Origin: Taudactylus pleione
Lineage: Eukaryota; Chordata; Amphibia; Anura; Myobatrachidae
Direction: 5' to 3'
DNA: 64,000 bases
Assembly (NCBI GenBank): GCA_031769625.1
Contig: JAUIMM010000737.1
Span: 409,501 to 473,500, forward strand
Below, piece after piece: positions 34,019-46,199 of this stretch. The notes beneath the pieces are model-generated. The model was given only the letters and a program-made list of their open reading frames with translations. It had not been told where the DNA came from and did not search any database. The position numbers were made by a program, and so were the translations under genes. Every line of letters begins with the position of its first letter. The first letter of the stretch is position 1.

Positions 34019-35009
34019 CAGTGATTTTCAACCTTTTGTAAATCAAGGTACACTACACAAGATTTTAAAATTGCCAAGGCACACCATCCAGCGATTTGGC
34101 GTGCGCGACCTATGAAAAAACACACATATTGGCCCCCGCAGGAATGAAACACACTACATTGGCCCCCGCAGGAATAAAACACACTACATTGGCCCCCACA
34201 GGAATGAAACACACTACATTGGCCCCCACAGGAATAAAACACACTACATTGGCCCCCGCAGGAATGAAACACACTACATTGGCCCCCACAGGAATGAAAC
34301 ACACTACATTGGCCCCCGCAGGAATGAAACACACTACATTAGCCCCCACAGGAATGAAACACACTACATTGGCCCCCGCAGGAATAAAACACACTACATT
34401 GGCCCCCGCAGGAATGAAACACACTACATTGGCTCCCGCAGGAATGAAACACACTACATTGGCTCCCGCAGGAATAAAACACACTACATTTGCAACCGCA
34501 GGAATAAAAGTATCACATTTTTGGGCCCCAACAAAAATAAAAATAAAGCAATCACATTGGCCCCCACAGAAAAAAAAAAAAAAAAAAAAAAAACACATTG
34601 CTCACCAACTAAAAAAAAAAAGCAGATTGGCTCACCCTGCCCCCGGGCTGGAAGCACTGGCTCTGTCACTGGTACAGGGAGGGCTGGAAGCACTGGCTCT
34701 GTCACTGTCGCGGGGCGTGCAGAAGCGATGGCTCTGTCAAAGGCGCGGGCAGGAAGCGCCGGCTCGTTCACTAGCGCAGGAGTGCAGGCTTTCTGGAGGC
34801 AATGTGGCGTGCGTGACCTGTGATGTCATGCCGCCACGTCTAGGGAGGTGACGGCCCGGGCACGCCTGAGCCTCCCAGAGGAGCTCAGCGGCAGCCTGGA
34901 CCATACATTAATGTATAATGTGCCTGGCGGCTCTGACAGCCGCCGCGGCACACTTCACAACTGCCCACGGCACACTAGTGTGCCGCGGCACACCGGTTGA
35001 AAACCGCTG
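34019..35009. mobile_element. Non-autonomous hAT (Charlie-like) element
   Basis: The ends CAGTGATTTTCAACC and GGTTGAAAACCGCTG are inverted, a CAGNGGTT(C/T)TCAACC-type hAT terminus. Flanks CGCTAGAT (34011-34018) and CGCTAGTG (35010-35017) match at 6 of 8 bases. The interior has the AGGCACACC...GGCACAC stretches seen in such elements, plus a 30-bp minisatellite. No transposase. Confidence 0.75.
34125..34510. repeat. 30-bp minisatellite
   Basis: About 13 units of GGCCCCCGCAGGAATGAAAC plus ten bases. Since 30 is a multiple of three, the frames on both strands stay open; they are not genes. Confidence 0.95.
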
Positions 35010-35390
35010 CGCTAGTGGCTCTTATATATTCTGAATCCTGCTGGTTGCTAGAATAAAAATGTCATGTAACTACACATAGTGACTATTTATTCTGTTACAA
35101 AGATACTGCTCTCAGCAGTTACTCATCTGATATCCACAAAAGGTCAAATCAATTGATTTACTCAGCCCTCTCTCTGTATAGGTACAAATAGTGTATATCT
35201 GCCTGCAGTATTCTACAATAACTAGTATACCCTGTGTAATTCACTCATACTGTTCAACAATCTGTGTTGTGTAAACCAGTTACACATCTGGTGCACACTT
35301 GAACACAATTTGTATGTGATCCAGTAGGTTATCACACTGCAGTTGTAGACTGCTAAGGCAGTTTGGAAGTATCAGTACAATTTCATGAGT

Positions 35391-36432
35391 ATAATATTCT
35401 CATGGGGGGCTTAGATACCCTTACTATATTCCCATGGGGGGGGCTTAGATATCCTTACTATATTCCCATGGGGGGGCTTAGATATCCTTACTATATTCCC
35501 ATGGGGGGGCTTAGATATCCTTACTATATTCCCATGGGGGGGCTTAGATAACCTTACTATATTCCCATGGGGGGGCTTAGATAACCTTACTATATTCCCA
35601 TGGGGGGCTTAGATAACCTTACTATATTCCCATGGGGGGGCTTAGATATCCTTACTATATTCCCAAGGGGGGCTTAGATACCCTTACTATATGCTCATGG
35701 GGGGCTTAGATACCCTTACTATATTCCCATGGGGGCTTAGATACCCTTACTATATTCTCATGGGGGGCTTAGATACCCTTACTATATGCTCATGGGGGGC
35801 TTAGATAGCCTTACTATATTCTTATGGGGGCTTAGATACCCTTACTATATTCTCATGGGGGCTTAGATACCCTTACTATATTCCCATGGGGGGGCTTAGA
35901 TACCCTTACTATGTTCCCAAGGGGGGCTTAGATACCCTTACTATATTCCCATGGGGGCTTAGATTCCCTTACTATATTCTCATGGGGGGCTTAGATACCC
36001 TTACTATATTCTCATGGGGGGCTTAGATACCCTTACTATATTCTCATGGGGGGCTTAGATACCCTTACTATATTCCCATGGGGGGGCTTAGATATCCTTA
36101 CTATATTCCCATGGGGGGGGCTTAGATATCCTTACTATATTCCCATGGGGGGGCTTAGATACCCTTACTATATTCCCATGGGGGGGCTTAGATACCCTTA
36201 CTATATTCTTATGGGGGCTTAGATACCCTTACTATATTCTCATGGGGGGCTTAGATACCCTTACTATATTCTCATGGGGGGGCTTAGATACCCTTACTAT
36301 ATTCTCATGGGTGGCTTAAATACCCTTACTATATTATCATGGGGGCTTAGATACCCTTACTATATACTCATGGGGGGGCTCAGATACCCTTACTATATGC
36401 TCATGGGGGGGCTCAGATACCCTTACTATATT
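35391..36432. repeat. 32-33-bp minisatellite
   Basis: About 32 units of CATGGGGGGCTTAGATACCC followed by TTACTATATTC-type sequence. Unit length varies with the G run. C-rich on the minus strand, G-run-rich on the plus strand. Flanking 35010-35390 shows nothing recognisable. Confidence 0.95.
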
Positions 36433-37780
36433 AAAGCAAATAATATATAGAGCACTTAATAATTTTTTCACTTGTCACACTGATTGTCACTCTCAGGTAG
36501 ATTCTTTTGATATTGATTTATAACCACAGGCAGATGTCAGACACAGAAAATAATTTATTTGCACAGGTTAAATGTCTGCTGGTAACATATATATACACAG
36601 TAGTTCTATTGAAAACACTTTCACTCCATCCTAGCTATATGGTAGGAATGTGTCTGGTGTTACTCTGGCCAAAATATAATTAGAGCAAAAATAACATTGC
36701 TGCTATGTCTTCTGTTGGTTTGTTATCAAGTTAGGTATAACTCTAGATGATATAGCCTGTGAATTACGGCATTCAGTATGTCCGAGGATCCTCCATTCAA
36801 TGGGCACGCTGATCTAGGTTCACCTACTAGCAATTGCTGAGTAAAGTTTCCTGTTAATTAGTATACCACTCAGGTACACCATAACCCTGTATGTGACACT
36901 ATTATTAATGTAATGTTTCAATAGTGAATTGCACTTTGGAGTGTATCATTGTATTACTGTTATTTCTTATAGCTGATGCTGTCAGCATCGAAGATAAACC
37001 CCCTTGGGGGCTTTTCTCCTCTCAGAGTCACACTGCACACCAGATTTAAATACACATCAATGCCATTATGTACATAGCAGGAGGTATTGCTGCAAAATAA
37101 AAATAAAAAAAATTTCTTGCTAACTGCCTAAATGGAAACTAGCTTGGCCATTTTTAACATTAAAAGGACATATAAATGTCTATCAAACTGTGGCCCTCAT
37201 TCAGAGCCGCTCGCAAAAAGCGAGCACTTGCTCTGAATGAAGGCGGTCACTTTTTTTTTTTTTTTAAAGCCGGCCTCCTGGCCGCTCGCTTGAATCATTA
37301 ACATTTCTTACTCTTTCTGTGCCACACTCTCTTTTTTTCATTTTTTGTCACAGGTCTCTTCAAATTTTTTTCATCTGTATATGCCCACAGATGCATATCT
37401 GTCACATTCATTCACCTAGTTCTTCGCACTCTTGCCTATGTTTTTAGCACTTGTCATTTTCATTTTTCTTCCTCAAACGGCTCTACCCATTTTTTTCACA
37501 CCACACCATTTATACATTTTTAAACACAGCACCACATTTCTAGTTTTCCCCATGTCCACATACAGGGTCACATCATTCCAACAGTATTCTTTTTTCGATA
37601 TGTTCATAGTAATCCTGTTTCTGTTGTTCTGTTTCTTTTTGTGTTTTTGCGTTTCTTCATGCACGCTATTTCCTCTTCTCATCTCCTCTTCTGTATCAGT
37701 TCCTTTTACCATCAGGCTCTGGATGGCAGCTCCCCTCTCTTTTTTTAAATTTAGTAATCACAGTTAGTTTCAATATTCAT
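36433..37780. other. Gene-free stretch with a MITE-end hairpin
   Basis: No gene seen. At 37192-37246 two MITE termini (CCTCATTCAGAGC and GCTCTGAATGA) face each other almost directly, leaving a hairpin of about 55 bp, apparently the collapsed remnant of a MITE. From 37250 onwards the plus strand is very T-rich. Confidence 0.5.
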
Positions 37781-37982
37781 TTTTTTCCTACAGGGCCAGC
37801 TCCACAGTGCCAGAAAGCGTCTGGGGTAGCCATGGCAACCCAGCGCTGATGACGCGTGATGTCATCAGTCCGCGAACTCGGGAACCGGACGGAGACGGAG
37901 AGGCTGGCCTTGCTCGTGCACGCAACGGGTGTCTTCTTCTTTCTATTTAAGGTACGTTTTTTTGATTTCCACTTGTTCACAC

Positions 37983-38014
37983 CTTGACAAAGGGGCTTAG
38001 CGCTCCGAAACGTT
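37983..38014 (+). ncRNA. Degenerate hammerhead-ribozyme-like core
   Basis: The stretch TTGACAA ... short stem ... CCGAAACG follows the order of the hammerhead core (CTGANGA, stem II, GAAA), with changes at two core positions. Penelope-like elements of vertebrates carry such ribozymes in their terminal repeats. Probably an inactive relic. Confidence 0.4.
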
Positions 38015-38092
38015 GTTTTTTTGATTACGTGACACCACTTAATATATTTGCTTTATAACCAGCCTCCGAGTACCGCAGCCTTTTTTGCTTAG

Positions 38093-38094
<2 letters not shown>

Positions 38095-38124
<30 letters not shown>

Positions 38125-38125
38125 T
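38095..38125. repeat. (TA)n microsatellite
   Basis: About 15 TA dinucleotides. Beyond it, 38126-39421 has no gene. A possible third Penelope-type tail (GAAATGTTGTATGACG near 39178) is weak. Confidence 0.8.
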
Positions 38126-38795
38126 ACAATTAAATCAAATGTAGGGTGAACCCAGTGTGTGACTCATAAAATATGTTATAAAATCAGGAATTCAAAATAG
38201 GTCATAAATCACAATACCAACGGTGGCGGTCAGACCATTGCAAATTCAATAGCTTGATTATAACACCCATGGGCATATACAGCATATGTCTTACATATGC
38301 GCATATATGGAAAACTGGCATAGAGGAGTCTGAGTGCAGAAGAAGGACGTTATTTTTTGTGGAGTGAAGACTTTATATATACTCAATAGTTCATCATGGC
38401 TCCAGCAATATAAACTACATTTTCGGGACAGAGTTATATTGATAAACTACACTGGATTATTTGTTTCTAGTGGTGTTATACAACCACACATAGAAGCTAC
38501 ATTGTTTTCAGGACAGAGTTATACTGACATACTATACCGGACTACTTGTTTCTAGTGGTGTTACATTTTCACATATAGAAGCCACATTGTCCGCAGAGAA
38601 CTTATTATTGCTATTTCCCATTAGGTGCGCTGGAGAGTATCTTTTTTTAATTTTTTGCATTGACCTTGGTAACCTGTGAAAGTTACCCTTACTCTTAAGC
38701 AGCCCTATTTAACGTGGATCGCGATTGTTTATATTCTTTGTATAGCATACACAGCCAAACTATCCCGCGGCACACCACAATTGCAATAGGCCACG

Positions 38796-38828
38796 TCCCT
38801 ACGCATTTCATCACTTGGACTTTGTCAG
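38796..38828 (-). ncRNA. Second hammerhead-like core, opposite strand
   Basis: On the minus strand CTGACAA, a short stem and TGATGAAATGCG follow one another, again the hammerhead order with one core change. Together with the plus-strand copy 0.8 kb away it suggests remnants of Penelope-like terminal repeats. Confidence 0.4.
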
Positions 38829-39579
38829 AGAGCAGCCCTCTGTATATGCTGTACATGCCTACTGCATAGAGGAAGAGCTTTATTCCACAGAGACTGTTTT
38901 TATGGTGAATTCGCCTGAATTTTACTTTGCCTGAGTTTTTATTTTACCACCAAAAGTCTTTATTTTAACACATCGGTGTATACTATAAGGCTTGTGAAAG
39001 GTGTGCTTTATGCATAAAAAAGTGACCCTGATCTTATTGAGGGAATCACTGATCCATTCCTTGCTGATATTTCCTGAATTTTAGAAAACTATTGTATGTT
39101 GTATAACCTTCAAAGTAAAGGAAAACCCCTAAGATTCACTTTGAAAGCAACTGGAAAAATCATGTCCTTAAAAAGGGTGAAATGTTGTATGACGAATTGT
39201 ACCAATTTAATAAACTGTGGACATAAAAAGTTTTTAATTGTTTAAGGGTGTCAATAATATTTTCATTAATTGTATAGGCTTTTGATTATGATCTATCACT
39301 ATCTTTACTATTACTATTTATTATAACAGGAAAATAGCACCGGCCTTAAACCACATCAATTTTGGGGTTATACCACTGAACTCGGCACAGGATAAAAGGC
39401 ATAATATTTAAATATATATATATATATATTAGGGGTAGGCGGGTTCGGATTTCTGAAATCCGAACCCCCCCGATCCGAGGCCGATCCGAGTGAGGCTCGA
39501 CTTTTCCCGCCTGACTCGGATCTGAAATCGAGGCAAAACGTCATCATCCCGCCTTCCAGGTCTCGCGGGTTTTGGATCC

Positions 39580-39609
39580 TATATAAGGTACCCACGTCGG
39601 CGCCATTTT
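39580..39609 (+). promoter_or_regulatory. hAT copy 1 promoter: TATA box and YY1-like motif
   Basis: TATATAAGG at 39580-39588 is followed 11 bases later by GGCGCCATTTT at 39599. The same arrangement is kept in copy 2. The second motif resembles a YY1 site placed near the start of transcription. Function is inferred from position and conservation. Confidence 0.5.
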
Positions 39610-40311
39610 CTCACTCGGCTGTGGACAGGGAAGAGGGAGGGTGGGAGTTAGGGCTGGGTGGGCTGTGTAGTGTAGTGTAGTGCTGCTGTTGTCCACTACG
39701 TCAAAGTCCATAGGGGCTGGCTGTGTTGTGCTGTGCTGCTGTTGTTAATAGGGGCTGTGTCCACTACTTCAAAGTCCATAGGGGCTGGCTGGACTGTGTT
39801 GTGCAGTCAGTTCTCCATAGGGGCTGTGTCCACTCCAAAGTCCTGTGCAGTGTCCCAGTCCTAAAGGGGTGCTGTAGTGTTGTCCAGGGGGTGCTCTGTC
39901 CATCAGGGGTGCTCCCCCCAAGTGCTCAAAAAATAATATTTTTTCTGTGTTTGTGAATTGTGTGCGCAGTAGCCGCACGTGCATCAACAAAGTAGTGCCA
40001 AGCGTGTGCCTGTGTCATAAGTAAAGGGCCGGCTGGCTTGACCGTTAAAGGGTGCTGTAACCCCCAAAGTACACTCCAGTCCAAACCAAAACAAAATATT
40101 TTTTCTGTGTTTGTGAATTGTGTGCGCAGTAGCCGCATGTGCATCAACAAAGGAGCAGCACCAAGCGTGCGCCTGTGTCCCATAAGTAAAGAGCCGGCTG
40201 GCTCATTTCTTAAAGGGTGGTGTAACCCACAAAGTGCACTACTCTCCAGCAAAAATAAAAAAATATTTTCTGTGTTTAGCCGCACGTATATATCAAATCG
40301 ATATAACATAA

Positions 40312-43300
40312 ATGGAGGACCAAACTTTCTCCGATAAAAATAAAATAGAGAAAGATCAAGAACCACTTCCTCTTAGTGCTGAAGCTGCTGCCACTAGTCA
40401 TAACATAGACGATAACATGCCATCAACGTCGTCTGCCAAGGCCGATGCCCAATGTCATAGTAGAGGGCACATACAATCCCAAATGACAAAGTTCAGGAAA
40501 ATGACCTTGAAAAAAACATTTAAATCGTCTGAAGAGAAACGTAAACTTGCCAATATGCCATTTACGACACGGAGTGGCAAGGAACGGCTAAGGTCGATCC
40601 CTAGTATGTTCATGACTAGTGGTTCAGCTTCACATGACGATGGAAGCCCTCCTCCCACTAAAAAAATCAAAAGAGTTAAGCTGGCAAAAGCACAGCTAAG
40701 AACTGTGCTTTCTAAGAAGATATCACAAATCCCCAAGGAGAGTCCAAGTGTGGTGGTGGTTGCGATGCCTGACCTTCCCAGCACTGGACGGGAAGAGGTG
40801 GCTCTTTCCACCATTTGCACGCCCCCTGCAAGTGCTGAAAGGAGCACCCACAGTCCACTTGCGGATATGCAAATTGAAGATGTCACTGTTGAAGTACAAC
40901 AGGATGAGGATACTGGTGTAGCTGGCGCTGAGGAGGAAGTTGGCGAGGAGGATTCTGATGGTGATGTGGTTTGTTTAAATCAGGCTCCGGGGGAGACAGT
41001 TGTTGTCCGTGGGATGAAAAAGCCCATCACGGTCATGCCTGGGCAGAAGACCAAACATTCCACCTCTTTGGTCTGGCAATATTTCTATCCAAATCCGGAC
41101 AACAACTGTCTTGCCATATGTACCATATGTAAAGGTGGAATAAGAAGGGGTAGGGACGTTAACCACCTAGGAACATCCGCCCTTATACGGCACCTGCAGC
41201 GTGTTCATAATAAGTTACTGTCAAGTTCAGAAACTTTGGCTAAGACCGTAAGCAGTCCAGGGACACCTAAATCCCGTTGTCCTGTTGTATCCAAGCGCCT
41301 GCAAACCACACCGTCAACTCCCTCCTCGTCAATTTCCTCCTTAGTCAGGATCGGAAGTAGTCCTGCAGACCATGTCTCTGGCATGACTGACTCTCCTATC
41401 CGGGATTCCTCCGGAGGATCCTGCATTGCTACGCCTCCTGCTGCCGCTGCTGCTGTTGCTGCTGCTGGGAGTCATTCATCATCCCAGAGAGGAAGTAGAA
41501 ACACCAATACTTTTACTAAACAATTGACCCTCCAACAGTCCTTAGCAAGGAGGATGAAGTACGACAGCAGTCATCCTGAAGCAAAACGTATAACTGAGGC
41601 CTTGACTGCTATGTTGGTGTTAGACGTGCGGCCGGTATCCGCCATTAGTGCAGTGGGATTTAGACAATTGATGGAGGTAGTGTGTCCCCGGTTCCAAATC
41701 CCGTCTAGATTCCACTTCACTAGGCAGGCGATACCGAGACTGTACAGAAACGTCAGAAAAAGTGTCCTCAGTGTCCTGAAAAATGCCGTTGTACACAATG
41801 TCCACTTAACCACGGACATGTGGACAAGTGGAACAGGGCAGACTAAGGACTATATGACTGTGACAGCCCACTGGGTAGATGTATCACCTTACGCAGCAAC
41901 AGCAGCAGCGTCACCAGTAGCAGCATCTCAGAAACGCCAGCTCGTTCCAAGGCAGGCTACACTGTGTATCACCTCTTAGAGAAACTGAGGGAAATCATTG
42001 CCCAGTGGCTTACCCCACTTAGACTCTCCTGGGGATTTGTGATATCTGACAACGCCACCAATATTGTGCGGGCATTACATCTTGGCAAATTCCAGCATGT
42101 CCCATGTTTTGCTCACACAATAAACTTGGTGGTGCAGAATTTTCTGAAAAGCGACAGGGGCGTGCAGGAGACGCTTTGGGTGGCCCGAAAAATTTCTGGC
42201 CACTTTCGCCATTCAGCGACTGCGTGCCGAAGACTGGAGCGCCAGCAAACACTCTTGAACCTGCCCCGCCATCACCTGAAGCAAGAGGTTGTGACACGGT
42301 GGAACTCAACCCTCTATATGCTTCAGAGGATGGAGGAGCAGCAAAAGGCCATTCAAGCCTATACATCCACCTATGACATAGGCAAAGGAGGGGGTATGCA
42401 CATGACTCAAGCGCAGTGGAGAATGATTTCCGTGTTATGCAAGGTTCTCCAGCCCTTCGAACTTGCCACACGTGAAGTCAGTTCAGACACTGCCAGCTTG
42501 AGTCAGGTCATTCCCCTCATCAGGCTTTTGCAGAAGCAGCTGGAGAAAGTGAAGGAGGAGCTAAGACGGAGCGATTCCGCTCGGCATGTGGGACTTGTGG
42601 ATGAAGCCCTTCATTCGCTTTCCCAGGATTCCAGGGTGGTCAATCTGTTGAAATCAGACCACTACATTTTGGCCACCGTGCTCGATCCTAGGTTTAAAGC
42701 CTATGTGGTGTCTCTCTTTCCGGCCGACACAAGCCTGCAGAGGTGCAAAGACCTGCTGGTGAAAACACTGTCAGCTGAAGCGGAACGTGACACGTCAACA
42801 GCTCCTTCTTCATTTTCTCCCGCAACTGGGGCTGCCAGGAAAAAACTTAGGTATCCTAAGCAACCCGCTGGCGGTGATGCAGGGCAGGCAGGACCAAGTT
42901 TGGACATCTGGTCCGGACTGAAGGACCTGGCAACAATTTCTGACATGTCTACTGTCACCATTGACAGAATGGTGGAGGATTACATCGGTGACAGCATCCA
43001 AGTAGGCATGTCAGACAGTCCATACCTGTACTGGCAGGAAAAAGAGGCAATTTGGAGGCCCCTGTACAAACTAGCTCTATTTTACCTGAGTTGCCCCCCT
43101 CCAGTGTGTACTCCGAAAGAGTGTTTAGTGCAGCCGGGAACCTTGGCCCTGATTCAGAGCCGTTCGCTATTTGCGGTCGTTCGTTCAAAAACAAGGGGTG
43201 GCTATTCAAATGATCCGTTCGCAAATTGCAGTCTGTTCACACCTCTAAGTCTGAACGAGCGAGCAAAACATACGCTCGTTTATTTGTTAAAAACGCCCCC

Positions 43301-43971
43301 TGGCCGCTCACACCATACGTCATGTCCGCTATTTATTAGATTAATCGAGTACATCGACCAGCGTATGAACTGCTCGCTATTCTTGTGGTTGGTGTTTGCT
43401 ACCACAAATTTGCGAGCAGTTCTGGCTATAAAATAACCCAGTGACGTGGTCAATGACGCTGCTGTATTAATTATGCACACCCATAATACGCCCGTTTTGA
43501 CCTTTAAGCACGCCTGCGTTCGGATCTCCACTCCCCATTTTCAAGCACCTTCCCCTGTTACCACCCACATACGCCTCATTCTGTCACTCAAAATAGCAGG
43601 CACTCGCTATATAGCGTACAAACGATTTTTGGCCGCACTGACTGGTTCGCGCATGCGTACTAAAAACCGTACGCATGCGCAGATGTGCAAACATCGCTCG
43701 GAACGAGCGTACTGCCGCTAACGAGCGGCTCTGAATGAGGGCCCTTGTCAGCGAAAGGCGTAGGAGGTTGCTTCCACAGAATGTGGAGAAGATGATGTTC
43801 ATCAAAATGAATTATCAGCTCTTCCAGGGAGACCAGCCTCCAGAACGTACAGAGGGACCTGTGGTGGTGGATTCCAGTGGAGACGAGTTAATACTCTGTG
43901 AGGATGAGGATGTACACAACACTGAAGAGGGTGAGGAATCGGTGGATGAGGATGACATCTTGCCTCCGTAG
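40312..43971 (+). pseudogene. hAT transposase with BED zinc finger, frameshifted and split by a MITE
   Basis: The first frame, 40312-41979, has an acidic/basic N-terminus and a BED zinc finger (SLVWQYFYPNPD ... CTICK ... HLQRVH, about residues 247-300). Next is a helical region and the start of the RNase H-like catalytic fold (TTDMWTSG with the first aspartate). A frameshift near 41900-41960 moves the reading to a second frame ending at 43436. This contains ISDNATNI (second aspartate), CFAHTINLVVQ, RWNSTLYML and LDPRFKAYV. The hAT dimerisation segment then begins but is cut by the MITE at 43145. It resumes after 43746 with SERRRRLLPQNVEKM and a long acidic tail to 43971. It resembles ZBED/Ac-type transposases. 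Inactive, but the catalytic residues are still readable. Confidence 0.88.
43145..43743 (+). mobile_element. 599-bp MITE inserted in the hAT transposase gene
   Basis: The termini GGCCCTGATTCAGAGCCG and CGGCTCTGAATGAGGGCC are inverted. CTT is duplicated at 43142-43144 and 43744-43746, and the empty site is seen in hAT copy 2 near 58380. The interior matches the MITE at 45601-46199 in the opposite orientation. Not coding. Confidence 0.9.
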
Positions 43972-44696
43972 AGCCAGTTTGTGCAGGGACAGATCAATTG
44001 CCAGCTTGTTTTGTGGGGGCCCAAACGAACCAATCATTTCAGCCACAGTCGTGTGGCAAACCCTGGAGCTGAAATGATTGGTTTGTTAAAGTGTGCATGT
44101 CCTGTTTATACAACATAAGGGTGGGTGGGAGGGCCCAAGGACAATTCCATCTTGCACCTCTTTTTTTTCTTTGCATTATGTACAGTTTGGGGCCTAGTTT
44201 TTCAAACTGCCATCCTGTCTGCCACTGCAGTGTCACTCCTAGATGGGTCACGTGTTTGTGCCGCCCACTCGTGTCGCTTAGCATAGTCATCCAGCTACCT
44301 CGGTGCAACCTTTTGGACATAAAAACACTATTGTGAGGTGTGAGGTGTTCAGAATAGACTGGAAATGAGTGGAAATGAAGGTTATTGAGGTTAATAATAG
44401 CATAGGAGCAGAAAAACCCACAAATTCTGTGATTTTAGCTGTTTTTATGCTTTTTTTAAAAAAAATACAGATCCAAAACACAAAACCCAGAACCCAAAAC
44501 ACGGAAGGGTGGTTTTGGCAAAACCAATCCAGATCCAAAACACGAAGAAAGATCCAGATCCAAAACCAAAACACGAAAAGTGGCCGGTGCACACCCCTAA
44601 TATATATACACACACACACATATACACATACATACATATACACATACATACATATACACACACACATACATACATATACACATACATATACACACA

Positions 44697-45480
44697 CAGG
44701 TTGAGTCTCCCATATCCAAAATGCTTGGGACCAGGGGTATTTTGGATAACGGAATATTCCGTATTTTGAAATATTTGCATATCATAATGAAATATCTTGG
44801 GAATAGGACCCCAATATAAACACATAATGCATTTATGTGTTATATACACCTTATACACAGCCTGCAGGTGATTTTATACAATATTTGATATAATTTTTGT
44901 GGCTCAAGGAAAGTTTGTGTACAGAAATGAAATTCATTTATGCTTCATATACACCTTATACACACAGCCAGCAGGTAATTTTATACAATATATTTAATAA
45001 TTTGTGCCTAATGGTGCGTACACACTGGGCGATTAAAGTGGACGACTGAACGATAACGATATAGTTATCGTTCAGTCGTCCACTTTATCGTCCATTTTTA
45101 GCACCAAAAAGATGAACAATGACGACGACGCGCGTTCCCGCTGGTCGTTCGTCATCATCGTTCATCGCGCTGACATGCAGGCCAACCTGACGACCTCGTC
45201 AGGTTGCTGCATGTCAGGGAATGTGGGAGAGAGCCCGGCGCTGAACGATATCGCTAATGATATCATTCAGTGGCTGTGCTCAATGTCATGAACGACATTG
45301 AGCACAGCCTGCCGGGGACACACTAGACGATATCGCTCAGGGAGCATATCGTCTAGTGTGTATGCACCTTTAGACTAAGTTTGTGTACATTGAACCATCA
45401 AAAATCAAAGGTTTCATTAACTCAGTCATGCCAAAATTATTCCATATTTCTGAATATTTGGATATGGGAGACTCAACCTG
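44697..45480. mobile_element. Tigger/pogo-like (Tc1-mariner) element with nested MITE
   Basis: The ends form a perfect 21-bp inverted repeat starting CAGGTTGAGTCTCCCATATC. The following ATGCTTGGGACCAG...TTTTGGAT sequence is typical of Tigger-type MITEs. The right flank is TA; the left flank reads CA, inside a CA/TA microsatellite (44608-44696), so one copy of the TA duplication may have mutated. A MITE at 45013-45368 sits inside. Confidence 0.75.
45013..45368. mobile_element. MITE with GGTGCGTACACAC termini and a long hairpin
   Basis: The ends GGTGCGTACACACT and AGTGTGTATGCACC are inverted. At 45035-45057 and 45064-45086 two 23-bp arms (AAAGTGGACGACTGAACG...) are perfect complements around a 6-base loop. 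It lies inside the Tigger-like element. Confidence 0.8.
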
Positions 45481-45600
45481 TATAAAATATATATATATAT
45501 GTTAGTGTGTACCAAGCGTCCAAAAAGAAGTATGAGGGCACTAACCAGACTTCAATAGTATGTCCGTATTTAATTACAATACCACTCAGTCAAAAACAAA

Positions 45601-46199
45601 GGGCCTGATTCAGAGCCGCTCGTAAGCGGCCATTCGCTCGTTCGGAGCGATGTTTTCACATCTGCACATGCGTACGGATATTAATACGCATGCGCGAACC
45701 AGTCAGTGCGACCAGAAATCATTTGTTCGCTATATAGCGAATGCCTGCTATTTTGAGTGACAGAATGAGGCATTAGTGGGTGGTAACAGGGGAAGGTGCT
45801 TGAAAACGGGGAGTGGAGATCCGAACGCAGGCGTGCTTAAAGGTCAAAACGGGCGTTTTTAGGGTGTGCATAATTAAAACAGCAGCGTCATCGACCACGT
45901 CACTTGGTTATTTTATAGCCAGAACTGCTCACAAGATTGTGGTAGGAAAAACCAGCCACAAGAATAGCGAGCAGTTCATACGCTGTTCGATGTACTCGAT
46001 TAATCTATCAAATAGCGGATATGACGTATGATGCGAGCGGCCAGGGGGCGTTTTTTACAAAATAGCGTCCGCAGGTTTTGTTCGCTCGTTCAGACATGGA
46101 GGCGCCAACAGACCGCAAAGAGCGACCGGTTCATTTGAATAGCCACCCCCTTTTCCTGAACGAACATCCGCAAATTGCTAACGGCTCTGAATCAGGCCC
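45601..46199 (-). mobile_element. 599-bp MITE, second copy
   Basis: The termini GGGCCTGATTCAGAGCCG and CGGCTCTGAATCAGGCCC are inverted, with AAA on both sides (45598-45600, 46200-46202). The reverse complement aligns along its length with 43145-43743 and both are 599 bp. The two copies form an inverted pair about 1.9 kb apart. Confidence 0.88.

Larger units (their letters stand above)
39430..44599 (+). mobile_element. hAT transposon, near-complete copy (copy 1)
   Basis: The ends TAGGGGTAGGCGGG and GTGCACACCCCTA are inverted, and ATATATAT flanks both sides (39422-39429, 44600-44607), the 8-bp duplication of hAT. Just inside the left end is a 12-bp palindrome (GGTTCGGATTTC and its complement). 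Inside the right end are several AGATCCAAAACAC-type subterminal repeats, likely transposase sites. The element has a promoter, two to three copies of a 160-bp leader repeat, and a broken BED-type transposase gene, and it is interrupted by a MITE at 43145-43743. Without the MITE it is about 4.57 kb. Confidence 0.92.

Noticed and set aside
34018..34851. Open frames across the 30-bp minisatellite at 34.1-34.5 kb
   Set aside because: The 30-bp period keeps frames open on both strands. The repeat is inside a hAT-like element and no domain is seen.
37432..37767. 111-codon plus-strand frame rich in Phe/Leu
   Set aside because: The region is T-rich; the hydrophobic peptide follows from composition and has no start context or homology that I recognise.
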